64,000 nucleotides of DNA from Bacillota bacterium (lineage in GTDB: Bacteria > Bacillota > Clostridia > Christensenellales > CAG-138). Location: NCBI GenBank assembly GCA_023390655.1, contig JAEWCL010000006.1, positions 124,001-188,000 on the forward strand, in the 5' to 3' direction. Positions 17,596 to 25,861 of this stretch are shown piece after piece. Position 1 is the first letter of the stretch. Each line of letters starts with the position of its first letter. The notes beneath the pieces are model-generated. The model ran no database searches, was not told where the DNA came from, and saw only the letters and a list, made by a program, of their open reading frames with translations. The position numbers were made by a program, and so were the translations under genes.

Positions 17596-20025
17596 TCAGT
17601 TGCCGGCAGCATAAATCTCCTGCGCGTACCGGACAGAGGCCATGGCGTCCCGCCCGTAAAAGTCCGCGCCGATCTTTTTGGCGTAATCCGCCGTGAGCAC
17701 GGCGCCGCCCACCATGATGCGGCAATGCGGGGCAGCCTCCCTGAGCATGGCGATGGTTTTCGCCATGCTGGCGACCGTGGTAGTCATCAGCGCTGAAAGC
17801 CCGATGAGGCGGGTATGGTGCGAAAGGGCCGCCTCCACAACGGCTTCGGGCGGAACGTCTTTTCCAAGGTCCACCACCTGAAAGCGGTAGTTTTCAAGCA
17901 GCGCCTTTACAATATTCTTGCCGATATCGTGTACGTCCCCGTGTACGGTTGCAAGCACCACGCAGCCCAAACTTTTACCCGCATCCGCGCCCATGTGCGC
18001 GCGCAGCACCTCAAAGGCGGCTTTGGCGGCTTCGGCGCTCATCAACAGCTGCGGAAGGAACATCGTCCCCTTTTCAAACGCAAGGCCCACATAGTTGAGC
18101 GCGGGAACAAGGCTGGCATCAATCACCGCAAGCGGCGCGCTTTGTTGTACCTCGGCCTGGGCAAGCAGGCCCGCCTGCTGTTTTAACCCCTGCTTGACAG
18201 CCTGCTCGAGCGTCAGGGCTCCCTGCGGGGCAGGCGGCGGCGCATTGCCTGCTGACGGCGGGGCAATGGGTGAAGAAGAGGGCGGCGGGGGATTTTGCCC
18301 CGCGTATTGCTCAATAAACGCCTCGCACTGCGCATCGTTGCCAAAGAGCGCCTGCACACTGCGGTAGGCGTCCATCATGGAGGGCAGCAACGGGTTGAGG
18401 ATGGCGGCGTCAAGCCCCGCGCCCATGGCGAGCGTGAAGAAGTTGGCGTTCAATAAATCGCGCCGGGGGAGGCCAAAGGATACGTTCGATACCCCGAGCG
18501 AGGTTTTGACACCAAGCTCGCGCTTGACGCGGGAAAGCGTTTCGAGCGTGATTTTCGCATTATCCCCGCCCGCGCTGACCGTCATCGTCAGCGTATCGAC
18601 GATAATATCCTTTTTATCGATACCGTAGGATGCAGCGGTATCGATGATGCGCCGCGCGATGTCCACGCGGCCCTGCGCCGCTTCGGGGATACCGGCTTCA
18701 TCGAGGGTGAGCGCCACCACAAGCCCGCCGTATTTTGCAACGAGCGGGAACACGGCATGCATGCTTTCTTGCTTGCCGTTAACGGAATTGACCATGGGCT
18801 TGCCGTTATAGATGCGCATCGCAAGCGGCAGGGCCTTTGGGTCGGCGGTGTCAAGCTGCAAAGGCAGGTTTGTGATGCTCTGCAGTTCCGTGGTTATTTT
18901 TGCAAGCATTTGAACTTCGTCGATATCAGGAAGGCCCGCGTTTACGTCCAGGATGTCCGCGCCAGCGTCCTGCTGGCTCAGGCCTTCGCGCAAGATATAG
19001 TCCATATCCCCTTCGCGCAGCGCCTGCTTGAGGCGGGCCTTGCCGGTGGGGTTGATGCGCTCGCCGATGAGCACCGTGCGCGTTGTAAAATACACGGCGC
19101 GGGAATAGCTGGAAACGACCGTATGTGCCTTTTTTGTAACGGGCAGCGGGATAATGGCCCGGCAGCGGGAGACAAGCGCATTGATATGCGCGGGCGTTGT
19201 ACCGCAGCAGCCGCCTAAGAGGTGCGCGCCGCCCAGTGCGGCCTCCGCCATCCGTTCCGCAAACTCTTCCGGGCCGACATCAAACACGGTGACACCGTTT
19301 TCCTCGCGCGGGAGCCCGGCGTTGGGGTTGAGGATGAGGGGAAGGGAACTGATCGCGGAAAGCTCCTTCAAAATAGGAAGCATCTGCACCGGCCCCAGGC
19401 CGCAGTTTAAGCCGATCGCGTCCACGCGAAGGCCTTCGAGGAGCGCTACGACGCTGTGGATATCCCCGCCGGTCAGCAGTTTGCCGTTTAAATCGAGCGC
19501 GACCGTCGCAAGCACGGGAAGGTCGCAGCTTTCCTTTGCGGCAAGCACGGCGGCCTTGAGTTCATAGGTGTCGGACATGGTTTCAATGAGCACAAGGTCG
19601 GCGCCTGCCTCTGCCCCTGCGCGGATGGACTGCGCAAACAGGGAGACAGCGTCCTCAAAAGAAAGGTCGCCGAGCGGCTTTAAGAGCTTTCCCGTCGGGC
19701 CGACGTCAAACCCCACATATTTCTTCTGGCTGCCTGTATCCGCAGTGACCGCCTCTTTTGCGCGCGCAACCGCCGCATGTGCAACGTCTTCGGGCGTATA
19801 GCCTGTGCCCGCGAGCTTCTTAGCGTTGTTGCCGAATGTGTTTGTCAGTATGATGTTGCACCCTGCGGCAAGGTACTGCGCGTGGATATCGCGCACCGCA
19901 TCCGGATGTGTAATGTTCCATAGATCCGGTATTTCGCCCGGCTCCAAGCCGACCGCCTGCAGCATGGTGCCCATTGCGCCGTCAAAAAACAGCAGTTCTT
20001 TTCCAAAGACATCCCGTATTCCCAT
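17596..20025 (-). CDS. metH: cobalamin-dependent methionine synthase lacking the activation domain
   Basis: Transfers methyl from methyltetrahydrofolate to homocysteine via cobalamin. Domains in order: homocysteine S-methyltransferase (1 to about 290, zinc ligands in NCGLGP near 208 and GGCCGTT near 273), pterin-binding (about 310-560), a Pro-rich linker (about 575-602), the B12 cap, and the B12-binding Rossmann domain with the DxHxxG motif GDVHDIGKN near 694-700. At 809 residues it stops before the AdoMet reactivation domain, which the next upstream gene supplies as a separate protein. The long Pro/Ser/Ala linker is unusual for MetH. Confidence 0.94.
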   Translation of the reverse strand: MGIRDVFGKELLFFDGAMGTMLQAVGLEPGEIPDLWNITHPDAVRDIHAQYLAAGCNIILTNTFGNNAKKLAGTGYTPEDVAHAAVARAKEAVTADTGSQKKYVGFDVGPTGKLLKPLGDLSFEDAVSLFAQSIRAGAEAGADLVLIETMSDTYELKAAVLAAKESCDLPVLATVALDLNGKLLTGGDIHSVVALLEGLRVDAIGLNCGLGPVQMLPILKELSAISSLPLILNPNAGLPREENGVTVFDVGPEEFAERMAEAALGGAHLLGGCCGTTPAHINALVSRCRAIIPLPVTKKAHTVVSSYSRAVYFTTRTVLIGERINPTGKARLKQALREGDMDYILREGLSQQDAGADILDVNAGLPDIDEVQMLAKITTELQSITNLPLQLDTADPKALPLAMRIYNGKPMVNSVNGKQESMHAVFPLVAKYGGLVVALTLDEAGIPEAAQGRVDIARRIIDTAASYGIDKKDIIVDTLTMTVSAGGDNAKITLETLSRVKRELGVKTSLGVSNVSFGLPRRDLLNANFFTLAMGAGLDAAILNPLLPSMMDAYRSVQALFGNDAQCEAFIEQYAGQNPPPPSSSPIAPPSAGNAPPPAPQGALTLEQAVKQGLKQQAGLLAQAEVQQSAPLAVIDASLVPALNYVGLAFEKGTMFLPQLLMSAEAAKAAFEVLRAHMGADAGKSLGCVVLATVHGDVHDIGKNIVKALLENYRFQVVDLGKDVPPEAVVEAALSHHTRLIGLSALMTTTVASMAKTIAMLREAAPHCRIMVGGAVLTADYAKKIGADFYGRDAMASVRYAQEIYAAGN

Positions 20026-20032
20026 TCTCTAG

Positions 20033-20677
20033 CTACTCCTTTTTGTATGCGCATTGCGTAAGATCGCAGTTGGAACAATCGTGTGTCATGCTTTGGCGTT
20101 CTCCGGGCCGGATGCCCATGATCGCCGTGATGGATTTGGTAGGGGTGAGCATGTTCGTTTCCGTGCAGGAAAGGCCGATTTTCTTTGCCGCATCGAGGAT
20201 GCGCAGGATGTCCGGCTGGCAGTCTAAATTCAGGTCGCCATACCCGGGGGAAAACCTTGGGCGCAAAGAGAACCCATCGGGTAACCCCGCCGCAATCTCT
20301 TCCTGCGCCGCATCACAGCAGCTCTCCAAAAGCGCCGCGGCGCACGCCTGCAGCACAACGGCCGCCGGCATATCCGTCCGGCTGTAGCGCTGCATGAGCC
20401 TGTCCACGCCCGCGCCCAATGTCGCAGCAAAGAGATATGCCGCATTGCATCCTTCGAGGTGCCGCTTGAGCGCGCGGCTATGTAGTTGCAGCGGCCCCAG
20501 GCGGATATTCTCCCCTTCCGATTGTACGGATACGCGAAGATGCACCGCGTGAAAGCCTGCGGCACTTTGTAGCGCCGGAATGCAGGCGTTCAATACGCTT
20601 TCCGTTTGCACGTCTGGCGCCTGCCCCCGCTTGTATCCCAAATACCGGAGCGCTTCCCGGCGGTCCACCTCCACCAT
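20033..20677 (-). CDS. stand-alone methionine synthase activation-domain protein
   Basis: A 214-residue protein matching the C-terminal AdoMet-binding activation domain of MetH, with the signature RFSPGYGDLNLDCQPDI and then TETNMLTPTKSITAIMG. It would reductively methylate oxidised cobalamin on the truncated MetH made by the neighbouring gene. The C-terminal end has a Cys cluster (CSNCDLTQC) not present in E. coli MetH, possibly for metal or redox contact. It starts 3 bases after metF stops and ends 7 bases before metH. Confidence 0.88.
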   Translation of the reverse strand: MVEVDRREALRYLGYKRGQAPDVQTESVLNACIPALQSAAGFHAVHLRVSVQSEGENIRLGPLQLHSRALKRHLEGCNAAYLFAATLGAGVDRLMQRYSRTDMPAAVVLQACAAALLESCCDAAQEEIAAGLPDGFSLRPRFSPGYGDLNLDCQPDILRILDAAKKIGLSCTETNMLTPTKSITAIMGIRPGERQSMTHDCSNCDLTQCAYKKE

Positions 20678-20680
20678 CGC

Positions 20681-21553
20681 TTACTCCTTTGCCCGGAGGA
20701 TATGGGAGAGATTGTGGAAGATGCCCGCAGCAATCTCCGGTTTGTTCATCGTGTATAGATGGATGCCGTTGACGCCGTTTGCGATGAGGTCGATGATCTG
20801 CTCCGTTGCGTACGCAATGCCTGCCTGCTGCATGGCCAAGGGATCATCGCCAAAACGGTCCAGTATGTTCAAGAACCTGGGCGGCAACGACGTGCCCGAA
20901 AGCTTGATGATGCGTGTGATCTGCTTTTTGTTGATCACAGGCATAATGCCCGCAAGCACCGGCACGGATATCCCCGCCTCGCGGATGCGGTACAAAAAGC
21001 GGTAGAGCACATTGTTGTCAAAAAACATCTGGGTGGTCAAAAAGTCGCATCCGGCCTCCACCTTCTGCTTGAGGTGGGCGATGTCCTCCTTTTGGCTGAC
21101 ACTCTGCACATGCCCTTCCGGATAGCACGCGCCGCCGATGGAAAACCCGCCGTGCGTGCGGATTTCGTTTACCAGCTCGCTTGCGTACGCGTATTGCTGC
21201 GGGGAAGGAAACGCCGCGTTTTCCGGGATGTCCCCGCGCAGCGCAAGTACATTTTTGATGTTGCGGGCATCCAGCTCCCCGATGAGGCCATTTACCTCAT
21301 CCCTGGTGGAGGAAACGCACGTCAAATGCGCAAGCGCCGTGACACCGCATGTTGTGATGTATTCCGCCAGCCGCACTGTGTTTTTGGAGGTGCCGCCGCT
21401 TGCGCCGTAGGTCACGGAAATAAAATCCGGTTTCAGCTTTGCGGTCTCACGCACCACTTCTTCCGCGCGCTCAAGCTCCGCGTCCTGCTTGGGCGGAAAC
21501 AGCTCGCAGGATACGGTGACGCGTTTTTCCCTGAGTAAATCTCGTATGAGCAT
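20681..21553 (-). CDS. metF: 5,10-methylenetetrahydrofolate reductase
   Basis: FAD-dependent TIM-barrel enzyme that supplies methyltetrahydrofolate to MetH. Family features are EFFPPK-like SCELFPPKQDAELE near the start, DFISVTYGASGG, and QKVEAGCDFLTTQMFFDN in the middle. The 290-residue length fits bacterial MetF. It is preceded by a 99-base gap from metA, which might hold a secondary promoter, and is followed immediately by the activation-domain gene. Confidence 0.95.
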   Translation of the reverse strand: MLIRDLLREKRVTVSCELFPPKQDAELERAEEVVRETAKLKPDFISVTYGASGGTSKNTVRLAEYITTCGVTALAHLTCVSSTRDEVNGLIGELDARNIKNVLALRGDIPENAAFPSPQQYAYASELVNEIRTHGGFSIGGACYPEGHVQSVSQKEDIAHLKQKVEAGCDFLTTQMFFDNNVLYRFLYRIREAGISVPVLAGIMPVINKKQITRIIKLSGTSLPPRFLNILDRFGDDPLAMQQAGIAYATEQIIDLIANGVNGIHLYTMNKPEIAAGIFHNLSHILRAKE

Positions 21554-21652
21554 GATGGCACCTTTCTATCTGGGTATGGCTGAAAAAGCCTGTTGTTGAT
21601 TGGAACTACTCTACCATTACATCGCCGTATGGCACAATAGAGAAAGGCGCTG

Positions 21653-22591
21653 CTATTTGCCCGTATGGGAATACTCCCTGATCTTTTCCACCGCAAACGG
21701 CGTTTCCTGGTAGACGAAATAGTTGAGCCAGTTGGCAAAGAGCATATTGCCGTGCGCGCGCCAGGTGACGCGGGGCGGCATGGAACTGTCGTTATCCGGG
21801 TAATAATTGGCGGGCGGCTCAATGGGAAGGCCCGCGTTCAGATCGCGCTTGTATTCCAGCTCCAGCGTTTCCGGGTCGTACTCGCTGTGGCCGGTCACAA
21901 ACACGCGCCTGCCGTCACGGCTTACAGCAAGGTACAGCCCCGCCTCCGGCGAGGTCGCCAATACCTCAAGCGCCGGGTGTGCGGCCACATCCTGCGTGCG
22001 CACGGTGGTGTGGCGGCTGTGGGGGGCAAAGAACAGGTCGTCAAAGCCGCGCACCAGCCGGTGCGTGCGGTTTTCCACCGTATGGGGGTAGACGCCGAAG
22101 AGCTTTTTTGCAAGCGGCTGCTTGCCGATGCCGTAGTAATGGTACAGCGCCGCCTGCGCGCCCCAACAGATGAACAGCGAGGAAAACACGTTTTCCGTCG
22201 CCCAGCTCAATACCTTCTCAAGCTCCTGCCAGTAGGCGACCTCTCTAAAATGCATCTGCTCCACGGGCGCGCCGGTGATGATGAGGCCGTCGAACTGCTC
22301 GTGCTTTACCTCGTCAAATGTGCGGTAGAAGGTGTCAAGGTGCGTGTGGTCGGTGTTGCGGGGCTGGTAGCTTGCCGTGCGCAACAGCGTCAACTCCACC
22401 TGCAGGGAGGTGTTGCCGAGCAAGCGCAGCAGCTGCGTTTCCGTGACCGTTTTTGTGGGCATCAGGTTCATAGCCGCGATCCTTAAGGGGCGGATGTCCT
22501 GCTGTATGGCGCGCTCTTCATTCATCACAAAGATGTTTTCACCGGTCAGAATATCATAAGCGGGCAGGCCGTTGGGAATTTTCACGGGCAT
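21653..22591 (-). CDS. metA: homoserine O-acetyltransferase (MetA type)
   Basis: Acylates homoserine as the entry to methionine. The 312-residue protein is of the MetA/HTS family with catalytic Cys142 (FICWGAQAAL). Residue 111 is Glu (GAPVEQMHF), the residue known to favour acetyl-CoA in Bacillus MetA; the E. coli succinyl-CoA enzyme has Gly there. The product should therefore be O-acetylhomoserine, which matches the MetY sulfhydrylase encoded 15 bases upstream. Confidence 0.94.
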   Translation of the reverse strand: MPVKIPNGLPAYDILTGENIFVMNEERAIQQDIRPLRIAAMNLMPTKTVTETQLLRLLGNTSLQVELTLLRTASYQPRNTDHTHLDTFYRTFDEVKHEQFDGLIITGAPVEQMHFREVAYWQELEKVLSWATENVFSSLFICWGAQAALYHYYGIGKQPLAKKLFGVYPHTVENRTHRLVRGFDDLFFAPHSRHTTVRTQDVAAHPALEVLATSPEAGLYLAVSRDGRRVFVTGHSEYDPETLELEYKRDLNAGLPIEPPANYYPDNDSSMPPRVTWRAHGNMLFANWLNYFVYQETPFAVEKIREYSHTGK

Positions 22592-22606
22592 TGTGGGGTT
22601 CCTCCT

Positions 22607-23893
22607 TTATTCCTGAGATTTATTGAGCGCCTGGGCAAGGTCTTCGATCAAATCTTCCGGGTCCTCGATGCCGATGGAGAGGCGGATCATATCCGGCGTG
22701 ACGCCCGCGCCTTTGAGTCCTTCTTCATCGAGCTGCGCGTGCGTGGTGCTGGCGGGATGGATAACGAGCGAGCGCACGTCGGATACGTTGGCGAGCAGGG
22801 AGAACAATTCCAGCGCGTCGATAAATTTCCGTCCCGCCTCAATGCCGCCCCGGATGCCGAACGTGAAGATGCCGCCGCAGCCCTTGGGGAAATACTGCTT
22901 CGCGCGTTCATAATAGGCGTCTCCTTCGAGCGCGGGGTAGTTGACCCATGTCACGCTGGGATGGTTTTTCAGATAGTTTGCGACGGTCACGGCGTTTTCA
23001 GAGTGCTTCTTCATGCGCAGACTCAGGGTTTCAATGCCCTGCAGCAGCAAAAACGCGTTGAAGGGGGACAGGCACGCGCCGGTATCGCGCAGGAAGCCCG
23101 CGCGCAGCTTCGCAAGGTATCCCGCCGCGCCAAGGTCCGCATATACAAGGCCGTGGTAGCTCTCATCGGGCGTATTGTATTCTTTAAAACGGGGGTTGCT
23201 TTTGCAAGAGAACGTACCAAGGTCGGTGACGGAGCCGCCCATGGAATTGCCGTGGCCGCCCATGTACTTGGTCAGGGAATGCACCACAATATCGATGCCG
23301 CAGGCTTTGGAGTCAACAAGATACGGGGTGCCGAACGTGTTGTCCGCAATCACAGGCAGGCCGTGTTTATGCGCAATTTCCGCGATCTTGTGAAAATCGG
23401 GAATGTTGATGTTGGGGTTGCCGAGCGTTTCCAGGTACACGCAGCGGGTTTTCTCATTGATCAGGGACTCCAGCTTTATAAAATCCTCCGGGCTGACGGA
23501 ATGCACCTTGATGCCGTAACGGACGGTAAACCGCTGGAATAAGAGCGTGTACGTGCCGCCATACAGCGTGGAAAGGGAAATGATTTCGCTGCCGGTTTCG
23601 GCCAAATTCTGTATCGCCGCCAAAATGGCCGCCATGCCGGAAGCAAAACAGACCGTGCCCACGCCGCCTTCGAGCGCCGTGACGCGCTCTTCCAATACGG
23701 CGACCGTCGGGTTGCTTAGCCGCGTATAGATGCTGCCGGGCTTTTCCAAAGCAAACTGCGCCGCCGCGTCCGCCGCATCCTCAAACTGATAGGCCGTGGT
23801 CTGGTAGATGGGAACGGCGCGCGCGCCTGTCGTAGGGTCGGGCGAATAGCCTGCGTGGGCCTGTAAGGTATCAAACCGGTATTGCTTTGTCAT
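22607..23893 (-). CDS. metY: O-acetylhomoserine sulfhydrylase
   Basis: PLP enzyme that makes homocysteine from O-acetylhomoserine and sulfide, and can make methionine directly from methanethiol. PLP Lys209 lies in HSLTKYMGGHG, and YGGTYTLL (111-118) carries Gly at the position where methionine gamma-lyases have Cys. About 428 residues is the normal size for this long Cys/Met-metabolism subgroup. Of two nearby ATGs, 23893 is 8 bases from AGGAGG and is preferred to 23899. It is the first enzyme gene of the met operon, downstream of the leader peptide and terminator. Confidence 0.93.
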   Translation of the reverse strand: MTKQYRFDTLQAHAGYSPDPTTGARAVPIYQTTAYQFEDAADAAAQFALEKPGSIYTRLSNPTVAVLEERVTALEGGVGTVCFASGMAAILAAIQNLAETGSEIISLSTLYGGTYTLLFQRFTVRYGIKVHSVSPEDFIKLESLINEKTRCVYLETLGNPNINIPDFHKIAEIAHKHGLPVIADNTFGTPYLVDSKACGIDIVVHSLTKYMGGHGNSMGGSVTDLGTFSCKSNPRFKEYNTPDESYHGLVYADLGAAGYLAKLRAGFLRDTGACLSPFNAFLLLQGIETLSLRMKKHSENAVTVANYLKNHPSVTWVNYPALEGDAYYERAKQYFPKGCGGIFTFGIRGGIEAGRKFIDALELFSLLANVSDVRSLVIHPASTTHAQLDEEGLKGAGVTPDMIRLSIGIEDPEDLIEDLAQALNKSQE

Positions 23894-23944
23894 CGTCATA
23901 TCCTCCTGAAAAATTCTTTTTCAAATGGTGTTGGTTCTTCTGAA

Positions 23945-23983
23945 TGAAAAAAGCCCTGCTTCGCGTCTTGCGAAGCAGGGCCA
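23945..23983 (-). terminator. attenuator terminator of the met leader
   Basis: On the minus strand GCCCTGCTTCGC, loop AAGAC, GCGAAGCAGGGC and then TTTTTTC form a textbook intrinsic terminator. It lies about 25 bases after the leader peptide stop and about 50 before metY. Its 5' arm contains TTCGCAA (23968-23974), which is perfectly complementary to TTGCGAA (24028-24034) inside the leader frame, a candidate antiterminator pairing. Confidence 0.9.
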
Positions 23984-24007
23984 AAGCAACAAAATTTGGC
24001 GTTCCCG

Positions 24008-24109
24008 CTAGATTGCCGTCTCCGGCATTCGCAACACGCAAATTGGCGCGGAACGCATCATCATTCCGCGCTTGGGCATCATCATGAAAACAACTGCAAA
24101 CGGCTTCAT
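24008..24109 (-). CDS. methionine-rich leader peptide (attenuation)
   Basis: A 33-codon frame with an excellent ribosome binding site (AGGAGG, 8 bases before the ATG at 24109). Eight codons are ATG: residues 1, 9-11, 16-18 and 28, including two runs of three. The second run sits in the loop of a hairpin (CGCGGAA/TTCCGCG). Stalling at these runs when charged Met-tRNA is scarce would leave 24028-24034 free to pair with the terminator arm and let transcription enter metY. This is the layout of classical amino acid attenuators such as trp or his leaders. No S-box or T-box motif is present. Function is inferred from sequence alone. Confidence 0.8.
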   Translation of the reverse strand: MKPFAVVFMMMPKRGMMMRSAPICVLRMPETAI

Positions 24110-24149
24110 GAAACGTTCCTCCTTTCCTCGCGTGTCGGGGTTGTATGCA

Positions 24150-24179
24150 ATGGTACCTTAGAGACAGGCACACTGTCAA
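24150..24179 (-). promoter_or_regulatory. met operon promoter
   Basis: On the minus strand -35 TTGACA (24174-24179), an 18-base spacer and a weak -10 TACCAT (24150-24155) would start transcription near 24143, about 35 bases before the leader peptide ATG. Confidence 0.55.
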
Positions 24180-24198
24180 GCATAAAATATATTTTCTA

Positions 24199-25548
24199 TC
24201 AGTAAGCCACGCCCTGGGCAAGCATGGCGTCCGCCACCTTCAAAAAGCCCGCGACGTTCGCGCCAAGCACCAGGTTTCCAGGTTCGCCGAATTCTTCGGA
24301 GGCAGCATACGCCTTTTGGTAGATGCCTGTCATGACGGATTTCAGCATGGCGTCCACCTCTTCAAACGGCCAGCTCAGGCGCTGGCTGTTCTGCGCCATT
24401 TCGAGCGCCGATGTCGCAACGCCGCCCGCGTTTGCAGCCTTGCCCGGCCCATAGGAAACGCCCGCCTCTAAAAATGCGTCCACAGCCTCCGGCGTGCAGG
24501 GCATGTTTGCGCCCTCGGCCACGGCAATACAGCCGTTTTTGATGAGCAGCAGCGCGCTGTTGCCGTCAAGCTCATTCTGCGTTGCGCAGGGCAGGGCGAT
24601 GTCACAGGGGATGCTCCAGATATCGCGGCAGCCTTCGTGGTATTCTGCGTTGTTTACATGGGAGATATACTTGCTCAGCCTGCAGCGCTCCACTTCCTTA
24701 AGCTGCTTGATAACGTCAAGGCGGATTCCTTCTTTGTCATAGAGATAGCCGCAGGAATCGCTCATGGCGACAACCGTAGCACCTAGTGCCATCGCTTTTT
24801 CCGCCGCGTAAATGGCGACGTTGCCGGAGCCGGAAACGACGACTGTCTTTCCTGCAAACGCGGTGCCTCGTTGCTTTAGCATCTCCTCTGTAAAGTAGCA
24901 CACGCCATAGCCCGTCGCCTCTTTGCGGCCAAGAGAACCGCCATAGGAAAGACCCTTTCCGGTCAGCACGCCGGTGACGTCGTTCTTTACGCGCTTATAC
25001 TGCCCGTACAGATAGCCGATCTCCCTTGCGCCCACACCGATATCGCCCGCAGGCACGTCCGTGTCCGGACCGATGTGGTGCCGAAGCTCCGTCATGAAGG
25101 ATTGGCAGAAGCGCATGATTTCCATATCGCTTTTTCCCTTGGGGTCAAAGTCCGCGCCGCCCTTGGCGCCGCCGATGGGAAGCCCGGTCAGGGCGTTTTT
25201 AAAAATCTGCTCAAACCCGAGAAATTTCAGGATGGAAGCGTTGACGGAAGGATGAAACCGCAGCCCGCCCTTATAAGGCCCGATGGCGGAATTGAACTGG
25301 TAGCGGTAGCCGCGGTTGACGCGGACTTTTCCCGCGTCGTCCATCCAGCTCACACGGAACTGTATGACGCGCTCAGGCTCCACAAGACGCTCAAGAATAC
25401 CCATTTTCTCCAACTCCGGGCGGCATTTGATGACCGGGGAAAGCGAGTGGAGCACCTCTGTTACGGCCTGTAAAAATTCGGGTTCACATTGGTTGCGAAG
25501 CGTGAGCTCATCGAGCACGCCTGCAATATAAGGATTTTGTGCCTGCAT
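24199..25548 (-). CDS. gdhA: NADP-type glutamate dehydrogenase
   Basis: Hexameric enzyme that aminates 2-oxoglutarate to glutamate. The glutamate-binding region (PIGGAKGGADFDPKGKSD, with the catalytic Lys), FCQSFMTEL and the Rossmann segment (VVVSGSGNVAIYAAEKA) are clear. The start is set at ATG 25548, 5 bases after AAGGAGG, giving 449 residues as in the E. coli-type family. The longer frame to 25572 has no ribosome binding site. It supplies glutamate for the arginine and aminotransferase reactions of the window. Confidence 0.95.
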   Translation of the reverse strand: MQAQNPYIAGVLDELTLRNQCEPEFLQAVTEVLHSLSPVIKCRPELEKMGILERLVEPERVIQFRVSWMDDAGKVRVNRGYRYQFNSAIGPYKGGLRFHPSVNASILKFLGFEQIFKNALTGLPIGGAKGGADFDPKGKSDMEIMRFCQSFMTELRHHIGPDTDVPAGDIGVGAREIGYLYGQYKRVKNDVTGVLTGKGLSYGGSLGRKEATGYGVCYFTEEMLKQRGTAFAGKTVVVSGSGNVAIYAAEKAMALGATVVAMSDSCGYLYDKEGIRLDVIKQLKEVERCRLSKYISHVNNAEYHEGCRDIWSIPCDIALPCATQNELDGNSALLLIKNGCIAVAEGANMPCTPEAVDAFLEAGVSYGPGKAANAGGVATSALEMAQNSQRLSWPFEEVDAMLKSVMTGIYQKAYAASEEFGEPGNLVLGANVAGFLKVADAMLAQGVAY

Positions 25549-25861
25549 ATTGCCTCCTTGCAATGTTGCCAAAACTATCTGACAGGGGATCCCCTGTTCG
25601 GAAGCGGTTTTTATGTAGAATTAATGCCGGACGATTGGAATATGCCGAATTCGTCTGTATATTTATTGATTCTACAGGATACAAAAGTTCCGTTGGGACA
25701 GCTGCATACCATATAAATAGCGAACATTGTATATATTATATATGACGTCGTAGTAAAAAATCAATGCAAAAAAACAGGAACAGCGATGATCGCTGCTCCT
25801 GTTTGGCGTATTCTCAAAACATCCCGGGATTCGGACGGTATGTATACTTATACGATAGGAT
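25549..25861. other. intergenic region upstream of gdhA
   Basis: About 310 bases with the gdhA leader at the left and the gatB-side terminator at the right. The middle is A/T-rich (around 25690-25750) and is the likely site of the gdhA promoter, but no single -35/-10 pair stands out. No gene is seen. Confidence 0.5.
25764..25806 (-). terminator. terminator of the aspS-gatAB operon
   Basis: A stem of about 15 bp (AAACAGGAGCAGCGAT with near-perfect complement) followed on the minus strand by TTTTTTTG lies 55-95 bases after the gatB stop. Confidence 0.85.

Noticed and set aside
23900..24190. SAM (S-box) or T-box riboswitch before metY
   Set aside because: Neither the S-box core nor the T-box GGTGGTACCGCG-type sequence is present; the leader is explained by the Met-rich peptide and terminator.
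23871..24221. 116-codon minus-strand frame covering the metY leader
   Set aside because: It overlaps the leader peptide in another frame, has no good ribosome site, and runs through the terminator hairpin.
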